Assembly: GCA_012727625.1 (NCBI GenBank)
Contig: JAAYGP010000316.1
Coordinates: 1 to 6,397 of the forward strand
Direction of reading: 5' to 3'
Length of the DNA: 6,397 nucleotides
Source of the DNA: Clostridiaceae bacterium
GTDB lineage: Bacteria; Bacillota; Clostridia; DSM-8532
Shown here: positions 1 to 6,235 of the stretch, in pieces
Position numbering within the stretch: position 1 is the first letter of the stretch
Layout of the letters: the number at the start of each line of letters is the position of its first letter
Notes under the pieces: generated by a model
What the model saw: only the letters and a program-made list of their open reading frames with translations
Told to the model about the DNA's origin: nothing
The model's database searches: none
Made by a program: the position numbers and the translations under genes

Positions 1-1406
1 GCAACTTCATCGTTGTATTCGGAAACTTCCCTGGGTTTTAGTTTCAGTTCGTCCCTTAAAAGAATCTGCACTTCAAGGTAATCTTTAAATTTTATGTCTT
101 CGGGTATTATAACCTCCTCAACTCCGTTGCTGACAATGAACTCAACCTTTGTATAGGCATCCTTGCCGGGTTTAATTTTTATTTTTGCAGCAGGCTTTTG
201 ATCTATAATTATGCCTTTTTCTATGGTGTCATGGTATTCATACACAGGATCAACATATGGCAGATTCAGACTCTCTAAATCCGCCAATGCTTCGTCTATA
301 TGCATTCCAACATAGTTTTTCACTTCAACGCTTGGTGTGCTGGGAGCCAGCAAATCAGTTAGAATCGGACTTACCACATAGGAATAAGTAAGCCAGAGAC
401 CTGCTAAAATAACTCCAATGAGAACAACATATGCAGTTATAACCAGCTTCCTATTGTCTTTTGCTTTTTTATCTTTTTTCTTGTCTTTTTTATTATTTTT
501 CCTGCCTTTCAAAATTTCTTCCTCCAAACCCTCAATAGCCTTTGTAGCAAATGTATCCGTCAGGCTATTCTGTTCCTTTAACGTTTCCTCCCCTTTTTTC
601 AGATGATCCAAATCAGCTATCATCTGCAGGGCGCTGTCATACCGTTCTGCTTTTGATTTTTTCATTGCACGCTTTATTATAGCATCCATGGCTTTTGGTA
701 TATCCGGAACATATTCAGTCACACTGGGCGGTTCGTCCTCAATATGTTTTAAGGCTACGGTAACCGGATTATCGGCGTTAAACGGCACGGTTCCCGTAAG
801 CATTTCAAACAGGGTAACACCAACAGAATACGGATCCGATTTTTCGTCGGTATATCCTCCCCTTGCCTGCTCCGGTGATGCATAATGGACAGACCCGACA
901 GTATCCACTTTTCTCGTTACTGTTGCGGTTGTTGAAGCACGGGCAATACCAAAATCAGCTACCTTTGGCACACTGTCTGAAGTCATTAATATATTCTGAG
1001 GTTTTATGTCCCGGTGTATAATATTATGCCTGTGAGCCTTATGCAATGCACTTAATATTGACATTGCTATCTCCGCCGCTTCAGGCCATGAAAGCCTTCC
1101 GTTCCGGCGGATATAATCCTTGAGCGTTATACCGTCAACATATTCCATAACTATATAATATATATTATCTTCCCTGCCCACATCGTATATTGAAACTATA
1201 TTCGGGTGGTTCAGGCTCCCCGCTGCGTATGCTTCTCGTTCAAACCTTTCGAGGAACTCTTCGTCATTGATGAATTCGTCCTTCAGGATCTTCACCGCTA
1301 CCCAGCGCTTAAGTACTCTGCACTTTGCTTTATAAACATCAGCCATTCCGCCGCTTCCAATTTTTTCTACCAATTCATATCTGTTATTTAAAACTTTTCC
1401 AGTCAT
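1..1406 (-). CDS. prkC: PASTA-domain Ser/Thr protein kinase, PrkC/StkP type (3' end outside window)
   Basis: This is a membrane-anchored eukaryotic-type kinase that phosphorylates proteins on Ser/Thr in response to muropeptides or cell-wall state. I translated 468 residues in one unbroken frame to the window edge. A cytoplasmic kinase domain spans about 10-270: glycine loop GSGGMADV (17-24), ATP lysine K39, helix-C E58, catalytic HRDIKPQN (131-138), DFG (151-153), a Thr-rich activation loop (158-170) and SPEQARGG (177-184). A Lys-rich juxtamembrane stretch (300-320) precedes one membrane helix (about 321-345). One full PASTA repeat (about 360-429) and the start of a second follow outside; the family usually has several. 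The ATG start follows GAGGTG by 4 nt. The next gene upstream is its likely antagonist phosphatase, 116 nt away. Oddity: Pro192 in SDPYSVG, where Ile, Val or Leu is usual. Confidence in the family is very high; prkC is the functional name, not a proven orthologue. Confidence 0.97.
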   Translation of the reverse strand, partial: MTGKVLNNRYELVEKIGSGGMADVYKAKCRVLKRWVAVKILKDEFINDEEFLERFEREAYAAGSLNHPNIVSIYDVGREDNIYYIVMEYVDGITLKDYIRRNGRLSWPEAAEIAMSILSALHKAHRHNIIHRDIKPQNILMTSDSVPKVADFGIARASTTATVTRKVDTVGSVHYASPEQARGGYTDEKSDPYSVGVTLFEMLTGTVPFNADNPVTVALKHIEDEPPSVTEYVPDIPKAMDAIIKRAMKKSKAERYDSALQMIADLDHLKKGEETLKEQNSLTDTFATKAIEGLEEEILKGRKNNKKDKKKDKKAKDNRKLVITAYVVLIGVILAGLWLTYSYVVSPILTDLLAPSTPSVEVKNYVGMHIDEALADLESLNLPYVDPVYEYHDTIEKGIIIDQKPAAKIKIKPGKDAYTKVEFIVSNGVEEVIIPEDIKFKDYLEVQILLRDELKLKPREVSEYNDEV

Positions 1407-1410
1407 TCTG

Positions 1411-1416
1411 CACCTC
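1411..1416 (-). promoter_or_regulatory. Ribosome binding site of the PASTA kinase
   Basis: GAGGTG on the minus strand lies 4 nt before the ATG at 1404-1406. It supports this start, which also begins the typical N-terminus of the kinase family just ahead of its glycine loop. The spacing is a little short. Confidence 0.6.
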
Positions 1417-1522
1417 AACTCCATAGATTTTTTGGAATGAACATACATTTCTCCAAACTCTATATATCAAGCACCCCTTATTTTTCTAATCTGTATGCAG
1501 GGGATAAACCAATATTCCTTGA

Positions 1523-2257
1523 CTAAATTTTAACAATAATAGCTGTAATATTGTCGTCTCCGCCGCGTTGATTGGCCAGCTTAACCATATTGTTCAATAT
1601 TTCATCCAATTCTTTTTCTTCCTTAAGCATAGTAAGCAATTCGTCGGAAGATATTTTGGCAGTAAGCCCGTCAGTACAAAACAGTAATATATCACCATTT
1701 CTTACATCTATATTATAGAAATCTGTCTGTATATCCTTTTCGTATCCTAAGGCCCGTGTTATCTGGTTCCTCAATGGATGATACTTTGCTTCCTCCTGAT
1801 CAAGTATCCCCTTTTCAACCAGTTCGCCCACAAAAGAATGATCCCGGGTCATGGATTTGATTACTCCGTCACGGACTAAGTAAAAACGGCTGTCACCTAT
1901 ATGGGCAATCGTAATCTTTTTATTCTGTAAAAAACCCAATGTCAGGGTAGTGCCAATTCCGGAGCCTTGCAGGTTTTGCATGGCATAATTATATATTTCC
2001 TCATTGGCAAAATTAATAGCCTTTTCAAAAAAGCCTATGATTTCAGAAGAAGATTTTATGGATTCAAAGCCCCTTACAATTTCCTGGGATATTATTTCCA
2101 CTGCCATTCTGCTGGCAACATCCCCGGCCATGTGACCTCCCATGCCATCCGCTATAATAAAGGCAAGGGGATCTCCCTTTTTGTCAAGGACAATATTCCA
2201 GAAATCCTCATTCTGCTCCCTTATAATTCCTTTATCGCTTATTGCTGCATACTTCAA
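1523..2257 (-). CDS. prpC: PP2C-family Ser/Thr protein phosphatase (PrpC/Stp type)
   Basis: This is a metal-dependent (Mn/Mg) cytoplasmic phosphatase that removes phosphate from the PASTA kinase and its substrates. The 244 residues match the usual single-domain bacterial length. Visible PP2C motifs in order: the N-terminal REQNED (13-18, with metal-site Asp18), ADGMGGH (36-42, Asp37), GTTLT (102-106), IGDSR (120-124), HPLRNQITRALG (160-171), the metal ligand in CTDGL (194-198, Asp196) and the C-terminal GGDDNIT (232-238). The start is TTG, 2 nt after the rlmN stop; the N-terminus then reads MKYAAISDKG, typical of the family, and no in-frame ATG or GTG lies close upstream. The ribosome binding site is weak (GGATGG, 10 nt away), so translation is probably coupled to rlmN. 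It ends with UAG. The kinase gene follows downstream, as in the usual phosphatase-kinase pair. Confidence 0.96.
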   Translation of the reverse strand: MKYAAISDKGIIREQNEDFWNIVLDKKGDPLAFIIADGMGGHMAGDVASRMAVEIISQEIVRGFESIKSSSEIIGFFEKAINFANEEIYNYAMQNLQGSGIGTTLTLGFLQNKKITIAHIGDSRFYLVRDGVIKSMTRDHSFVGELVEKGILDQEEAKYHPLRNQITRALGYEKDIQTDFYNIDVRNGDILLFCTDGLTAKISSDELLTMLKEEKELDEILNNMVKLANQRGGDDNITAIIVKI

Positions 2258-2259
2258 TA

Positions 2260-3312
2260 CTAATGCACCATCCCGTCGTCTTCAATGGTATTTTTTCTAA
2301 GCTGTCCGCAAGCTGCGGAAATATCGCTTCCCAACTCTCTTCTGACTGTCACGGGGATACGGTTTTTTTCCAGTATTTTTTTAAATGATAATACTCTGTC
2401 CTGATCGCTTTTTATGTATCCCGTACCTTTGACTGAATTTACTGGAATAAGGTTCACATGACACAACAGGCCGGCCAGTTTTTTCGACAGTTCCAACGCA
2501 TGCTCGTCCCCATCGTTTACGCCGCGTATCAATGTATACTCAAAGGTAATCCGCCTATTTGTCTCTTGAGTATAAATATGACACGCTGAAAGAATTTTGT
2601 CAAATGGGTACCTCTATGCAACAGGCATTATTTCCTTTCTTATTATATCATTAGGTGCATGCAGGGAAACAGAGAGATTGACAGGGATTCCTTCCTTTGA
2701 AAATCTTAGGATTTCAGGCACAAGCCCGCATGTGGAAACCGTCATTTTTCTGTAGCTTATGGCTAATATGTCGGAAGCATTAAGTCTTTTTAAAAATTTG
2801 ATTACATTATCGTAATTGTCAAAGGGCTCACCTATTCCCATTAAAACCACATGGCTGATTCTTTCATTTATGTCGCTTTGGATTGCCATAACTTGTGCAA
2901 TCATTTCCCCGCAAGTAAGGTTTCTGTCAATGCCAAGCCCCGAAGAAGCACAAAACTTGCACCCCATACGACATCCTACCTGGGTTGACAGGCAAACACT
3001 GTTTCCATAGCGGTACCTCATTAGAACACTTTCCACAACCTTGCCGTCCTTAAGTGAAAACAGGTATTTCCTTGTACCGTCTTTTTCTGATATTAGTCTT
3101 TGTTTAATTTCAATTCCACCGATATAATAAAGTTCTTTTAACTTGTCTCGAAATGTCCTGGGTAGATTGGTCATTTCATCAAAACTCGCTGCGCCCTGAT
3201 AAAGCCATTGCCAGACCTGTTTTGCCCTGAATCCGGGTTCACCGGCCGTCTCAAGTTTTTGCATCAATTCATCAAACTCAAGATCCAATATATTAATTAC
3301 ATCCAAATCCAT
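2260..3312 (-). pseudogene. rlmN: RlmN 23S rRNA/tRNA adenosine-C2 methyltransferase, interrupted by an in-frame UAG
   Basis: RlmN is a radical-SAM enzyme making 2-methyladenosine in 23S rRNA (A2503, E. coli numbering) and some tRNAs. Read through the UAG, the frame gives 350 codons, a normal family length. Before the UAG (codon 233): a helical N-terminal domain (about 1-90), Cys107, the 4Fe-4S motif CRMGCKFC (Cys114, 118, 121), the SAM-binding GEP (161-163) and SVSLHAPND. After it: RYPFDKIL, NRRITFEYTLI, GVND, the NLIPVN motif (287-292) and AACGQL with Cys335. From E. coli work, this C-terminal Cys (Cys355 there) carries the methyl group and Cys118 (Cys107 here) resolves the adduct. A product stopping at UAG would lack the first and should be inactive. 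No frameshift is needed. The ATG follows AAGAGGA by 11 nt. Whether the gene is broken, misread or recoded cannot be settled here; the family assignment is near certain. Confidence 0.93.
2614..2616 (-). other. In-frame UAG codon inside rlmN
   Basis: On the minus strand the reading is M-P-V-A-UAG-R-Y-P-F, where homologues typically read something like MPVN-x-RYP. The UAG therefore stands in for exactly one residue, with no insertion, deletion or frame change. A single base change from CAG, AAG, GAG, TGG, TTG, TCG, TAT or TAC would explain it. The immediate context is GCA-UAG-AGG. Confidence 0.95.
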
Positions 3313-3323
3313 ATATTCTTTCG

Positions 3324-3330
3324 TCCTCTT
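3324..3330 (-). promoter_or_regulatory. Ribosome binding site of rlmN
   Basis: AAGAGGA on the minus strand lies 11 nt before the ATG at 3310-3312. The spacing is slightly long but usable. The N-terminus beginning here matches normal RlmN domain length. Confidence 0.5.
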
Positions 3331-3376
3331 AAGAATATGCCCTTAGCCAGGGTTTAAAATAAATACCGCCCTGCAA
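3329..3376 (-). CDS. Possible 15-codon ORF or remnant between rsmB and rlmN
   Basis: The 87-nt gap between rsmB and rlmN contains a strong Shine-Dalgarno sequence, GAAGGAG (3384-3390). It lies 7 nt ahead of a TTG that opens a 15-codon frame ending in TAA just before the rlmN ribosome binding site. The peptide would start MQGGIYFKPW. It has no recognisable motif. It could be a leader peptide, the stump of a deleted gene, or chance. The strong, well-spaced binding site is the only support. Confidence 0.2.
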   Translation of the reverse strand: MQGGIYFKPWLRAYS

Positions 3377-3399
3377 AGCCTTTCTCCTTCTAAAACTTG

Positions 3400-4746
3400 T
3401 TACAGCGGTTTCTTTTTCAGTCGTGCCATGAAAAAGCCATCTGTGCCATCTGTATCAGGGTATAGCCTAAGCATCCCCTCACTTGCTTCTTTTTTGCATC
3501 TCAGCGGTACCGGTAAATATTCCGTCAAGGGTTCAGGTTCAAATTCGTCGCAGGTGTCAAGAAACGACCTTACTACCTGAGCATTTTCCCTGTCATCCAG
3601 GGAACATGTGCTGTATACCAATACCCCTCCGGGTCTTAAATATCTACTGGCATTATACAATAATTTTTTTTGAATCTCAACCAGATTGTCAAAATCATCC
3701 AGCGTGCGCTGCCATTTAATATCCGGCTTTCTTCTGATAATTCCTGTGCCCGAACAGGGCGCGTCCACAAGCACCCTGTCATATTTATTGATTTCGTCAT
3801 TAACCATATGCGTGGCATCGTTTTTTAGCGTATCTATTATAGTTATGCCCATTCTGGAGGCGTTTTCATCGATTAGTTTCACTTTGTGATCATATATGTC
3901 CCAGGCTGTAATATGCCCTTTGTTTTGCATTAATTGAGCAATATGGGTTGTCTTTCCTCCCGGTGCCGCGCAAACATCAAGCACCAGTTCGCCGGGCTTC
4001 GGAACAAGGATTCTGGAAACCAGCATGGAGCTTTCATCCTGAACTGTGATCCACCCGTTTAAAAAAGCATGTGTTGAGGATATATCGGATGTGTTTTTCA
4101 ATATAAGCGCTTCTTCCAGAAAACGTCCCGGCTTAGCTTCGATACTTTCATTTTTGAGTTCCTCAATAACCTTATCCCGTGTTGTTTTCAAAGTGTTTAC
4201 ACGAACAGTAAAATCCGGCCGTTCCAGTAATGCCCCAAGAATCTTTTCGGTAAAATCCTCTCCGAACTGAGAAAGCCATTCTCTTGTCAGGTGTTCGGGA
4301 AAAGAATATCTCACCGACAAATTACCTGTCTTTGTACCCGTATCTATTTCATTTAAATTGATTTCATTTCTTGAAACATTGCGCAGTATTGCATTTACAA
4401 ACCCACTGGAAGCTTTGGCATATTTTTTTGCCAGCTCCACCGACGTATTGCAGGCTGCCGATTTGGGCACCCTGTCCAAAAATACAATTTGATATATGCC
4501 TATTCTGAGAATTTGCAGAACCCATTTTGAAAGCTTTGTAATCTTCGTTTTTGAAAACCGGGAAATAATCCAGTCAAGTGTTAAACGCCTTGTTACCGTG
4601 CCGTAAACAAGCTCTGTTATAAAAGCCTTGTCCCTTATATCGAATGCACTGTTTTTCAGGTGTTTTTTCAATACAAGATTGGAAAAAGCATCTCTTGTTT
4701 CAATTTCCATCAATGCTCTGAGAGCGGTTTCTCTTGCTCTATCCAT
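3400..4746 (-). CDS. rsmB: 16S rRNA (cytosine-967-C5)-methyltransferase RsmB
   Basis: RsmB uses SAM to methylate C5 of C967 (E. coli numbering) of 16S rRNA in the cytoplasm. The 448-residue product has the usual two-part build. An N-terminal NusB-like helical RNA-binding domain (about 1-140) begins DRARETALRAL. The C-terminal NSUN/RsmB Rossmann domain shows the SAM loop LDVCAAPGGKT (256-266), the motif DAPCSGTG with Cys331, and STCSL with Cys381. These two cysteines fit the pair used by m5C methyltransferases: the nucleophile (TCS) and the release residue (PCS). The C-terminal TDGFFMARL is also typical. The start at ATG 4744-4746 is preferred over a TTG nine codons upstream because AAAGGAG sits 5 nt before the ATG. 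It probably heads the rsmB-rlmN-prpC-prkC transcription unit. It stops with TAA and looks intact. Confidence 0.96.
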   Translation of the reverse strand: MDRARETALRALMEIETRDAFSNLVLKKHLKNSAFDIRDKAFITELVYGTVTRRLTLDWIISRFSKTKITKLSKWVLQILRIGIYQIVFLDRVPKSAACNTSVELAKKYAKASSGFVNAILRNVSRNEINLNEIDTGTKTGNLSVRYSFPEHLTREWLSQFGEDFTEKILGALLERPDFTVRVNTLKTTRDKVIEELKNESIEAKPGRFLEEALILKNTSDISSTHAFLNGWITVQDESSMLVSRILVPKPGELVLDVCAAPGGKTTHIAQLMQNKGHITAWDIYDHKVKLIDENASRMGITIIDTLKNDATHMVNDEINKYDRVLVDAPCSGTGIIRRKPDIKWQRTLDDFDNLVEIQKKLLYNASRYLRPGGVLVYSTCSLDDRENAQVVRSFLDTCDEFEPEPLTEYLPVPLRCKKEASEGMLRLYPDTDGTDGFFMARLKKKPL

Positions 4747-4751
4747 TGGTT

Positions 4752-4758
4752 CTCCTTT
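4752..4758 (-). promoter_or_regulatory. Start-deciding ribosome binding site of rsmB
   Basis: AAAGGAG on the minus strand lies 5 nt before the ATG at 4744-4746. It would lie inside the coding region if the upstream TTG (4771-4773) were the start. It therefore favours the shorter, 448-residue protein. Confidence 0.8.
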
Positions 4759-4806
4759 AATTATCCTTATCAAGATATCAGAATCTTATTTAAATGTGAG
4801 TTACAA

Positions 4807-4830
4807 CAGTGTAAGTATTATCTTACGCTG
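4807..4830 (-). repeat. 24-nt palindrome in the rsmB upstream region (candidate operator)
   Basis: The arms CAGCGTAAG and CTTACACTG (minus strand) flank a 6-nt ATAATA centre. Eight of nine arm positions pair; the one exception is C against A on the minus strand. The site lies 61 nt upstream of the rsmB ATG, outside any gene. No U-tract follows, so it is not an intrinsic terminator. It overlaps the best -10 candidate, which fits a repressor site. I do not recognise it as the site of a specific regulator. Confidence 0.55.
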
Positions 4831-4845
4831 GAATATTCTTGTTAT
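4817..4845 (-). promoter_or_regulatory. Candidate sigma-A-type promoter for rsmB-rlmN-prpC-prkC
   Basis: On the minus strand GATAAT (4817-4822; five of six consensus bases) is preceded after 17 nt by ATAACA (4840-4845; four of six). Transcription would begin near 4810, giving a leader of about 60 nt. The -10 lies inside the palindrome at 4807-4830. A perfect TTGACA also occurs at 4857-4862, but it has no good -10 at normal spacing. The gap of 173 nt after the dipeptidase supports a separate promoter. This is prediction from consensus only. Confidence 0.35.
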
Positions 4846-4919
4846 ACACATGTGGTTGTCAAAGCAATGAATCCTTTTGTATTGTCTTATCCGGGAGCAT
4901 TCAGGTGTACGCACCCACT

Positions 4920-5846
4920 TTACAGTATTTCACTTATCACCCTTAAAAAATTTCCTCCCGTAATCTTTCTTATTACAGTTTCAGAATAATTCATCCTTGC
5001 CAGCTTGTTTAATATTATATCCAGACTTTCGACTCCTTTAACATCCTCAGGCAGGCTTTCCATGCCGTCAAAGTCTGCGCCCAGCCCCACGGCGTCCTCT
5101 CCCGCCACTTCACAAATATGTTCTATATGGCGTATCAAGGAGTCTGAATTAACTCTGCCCGGCTTATCAATAAACTCTGTATAAAAATTGACTCCAATAA
5201 CCCCTCCAATATCAGAAATAGCCTTTAGCTGATCATTATTAAGATTTCTGGGATTCTCATGAACTGCTCCGGCATTTGAATGGGATGCGATTATTGGCTT
5301 AATGCTTATATCAATTATGTCCCAGAAGGTTTTCTCATCCGCATGGGAAACATCAACAATCATCCCCAAATCCTGCATGCTCTTAACAATTTCATGACCA
5401 AAGGGTGTAAGCCCTCCGTTTTTTGATTCCTTTGCGCCGTCCCCAAGCTCATTGGCATAATTCCATGTAAGTGTTATGCTGCGGATTCCTTTATCATAAA
5501 GAGTCTGCAAATTTTCTGTTTTCCCATGAAGTATGTCACCGCCTTCGATTGTCAGCAGGGCACATACTTTATTAAGTGTTAAATTATGCTTTATGTCAAG
5601 ATAACTTTTGCATATTTTAAATTGCGGATATTTCTTTTCAAAGCTTTCTGCCTTTTCTATGTAATAAAGTGCTCTTTTAAATGTGGGTTTTATAATGTCA
5701 GGGTTCTGGAATATAGACATAAATTGCACAAAGCCATCGTATTTCAAAGCTCTTTTTATGTCCCAGTGATAATTGTTTTCAAATATGTCAGTTTTGTTAT
5801 CAACTGCTTTGGTTAAGGTATCGCAATGAGCATCCACAATAACCAC
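4920..5846 (-). CDS. M19 family zinc dipeptidase (membrane/renal dipeptidase family)
   Basis: This is a probable binuclear-zinc hydrolase cleaving dipeptides. In bacteria the family acts on various L-L or L-D dipeptides, and the substrate cannot be told here. The 308 residues match the compact bacterial forms. Metal-site motifs appear in order: DAHCDT (His7, Asp9), TIEGGD (Glu101), VSHAD (His168), SHSNAGAVHENPRN (His189 first) and GLGADFDG (Asp258). There is no signal peptide, so it is probably cytoplasmic. I place the start at GTG 5844-5846, which reads MVIVDAHCD, 2 nt after the yraN stop and 10 nt after AGGAGG (5857-5862). A longer frame from GTG 5888 would overlap yraN by 40 nt and put that ribosome binding site inside the gene. 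It is probably cotranscribed with yraN and ends in TAA. The physiological role beside yraN and rsmB is unknown. Confidence 0.9.
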   Translation of the reverse strand: MVIVDAHCDTLTKAVDNKTDIFENNYHWDIKRALKYDGFVQFMSIFQNPDIIKPTFKRALYYIEKAESFEKKYPQFKICKSYLDIKHNLTLNKVCALLTIEGGDILHGKTENLQTLYDKGIRSITLTWNYANELGDGAKESKNGGLTPFGHEIVKSMQDLGMIVDVSHADEKTFWDIIDISIKPIIASHSNAGAVHENPRNLNNDQLKAISDIGGVIGVNFYTEFIDKPGRVNSDSLIRHIEHICEVAGEDAVGLGADFDGMESLPEDVKGVESLDIILNKLARMNYSETVIRKITGGNFLRVISEIL

Positions 5847-5848
5847 TG

Positions 5849-6208
5849 TCAGAACGCCTCCTGCAGATGATTTATGCTTTTCAGGCACCCATTTTTCGTA
5901 ACGATTACTTCAATAACATCAAATTGAACCATGTTATTTGTTGCGCCGTGTGATTTTAAAAAACATTGCGCAATCTTGCGTATTGTATTCTGCTTTTTCC
6001 AGGTAACTGCCTCCGCGGGTGTTCCAAAAGTATTTCCGGTTCTTGTTTTTACTTCAATAAAACAAATTTTATCTTCCCTTGAAACAATAATGTCTATCTC
6101 ACCCAGGCGGCTTACTCTGTAGTTAAGCGTCAGGGTTTTATAGCCTTTGCTTTGTAAATATTCAAGAGCAAGCCTTTCACCAAGCTTACCCAGTTCCACA
6201 CGGTTCAT
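5849..6208 (-). CDS. yraN: YraN / UPF0102 family protein (nuclease-fold, function unproven)
   Basis: This small conserved protein of 119 residues is the standard length for UPF0102. The N-terminal helix LGKLGERLALEYL (6-18) and NYR (29-31) lead into a PD-(D/E)XK-like core: GEIDII (36-41, Glu37 and Asp39) and FIEVKTR (50-56, Glu52 and Lys54). A further conserved-looking FDVIEV lies at 96-101. The fold suggests an endonuclease-like or Holliday-junction-resolvase-like domain, but no reaction is established for the family, so a DNA-processing role is only inferred. The ATG is the first possible start, since an in-frame TAA lies 9 nt upstream. The nearest good ribosome binding site, GAAGGAG (6224-6230), is an unusually long 15 nt away. 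It ends in TGA, 2 nt before the dipeptidase start, and follows an unidentified gene by 27 nt. In related genomes yraN often follows rnhB. Confidence 0.93.
   Translation of the reverse strand: MNRVELGKLGERLALEYLQSKGYKTLTLNYRVSRLGEIDIIVSREDKICFIEVKTRTGNTFGTPAEAVTWKKQNTIRKIAQCFLKSHGATNNMVQFDVIEVIVTKNGCLKSINHLQEAF
5857..5862 (-). promoter_or_regulatory. Ribosome binding site of the dipeptidase
   Basis: A perfect AGGAGG on the minus strand lies inside the last codons of yraN, 10 nt before the chosen GTG start. It supports the shorter dipeptidase reading and implies translational coupling between the two genes. Confidence 0.7.
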
Positions 6209-6235
6209 ATGTTTTTATTGTCTCTCCTTCTATTT

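Noticed and set aside
418..1391. Plus-strand open frames at 418-606, 688-885 and 1206-1391
   Set aside because: They lie wholly opposite the PASTA kinase, which has full motif support; they show no motifs of their own.
1474..1503. CCCCT/AGGGG inverted repeat in the prpC-prkC gap
   Set aside because: It has only 5 pairs across a 20-nt loop and no T-run; it is likely chance.
1967..2263. Plus-strand open frame of 98 codons
   Set aside because: It is antisense to the phosphatase gene and carries no recognisable domain.
2533..2613. rlmN looks at first like a frameshifted gene, with two separate open stretches (3312-2614 and 2532-2260)
   Set aside because: Translating the gap in the same frame gives continuous RlmN sequence (RYPFDKIL then NRRITFEYTLI); the only interruption is one UAG, so there is no frameshift.
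4747..4773. Longer RsmB start at TTG 4771-4773
   Set aside because: The AAAGGAG site 5 nt before ATG 4744-4746 would become coding; the added nine residues show no family resemblance.
4816..4852. Short minus-strand frame beginning at an ATG in the rsmB leader, 16 codons
   Set aside because: There is no Shine-Dalgarno sequence ahead of it, and the ATG lies upstream of the predicted transcription start.
4904..4915. Hairpin GGTG-CGTA-CACC just after the dipeptidase stop, as a possible terminator
   Set aside because: The stem is only 4 bp and no T-run follows on the minus strand, so it does not qualify as an intrinsic terminator.
4628..4989. Plus-strand open frames spanning the rsmB start and the dipeptidase end
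   Set aside because: They are shadows across the rsmB N-terminus and the intergenic region, with no clear ribosome binding site or motif.
5847..5888. Longer dipeptidase start at GTG 5886-5888
   Set aside because: It would overlap yraN by 40 nt and place the AGGAGG site inside the gene; the extra N-terminal residues do not look like the family, which begins close to the DAHCDT motif.
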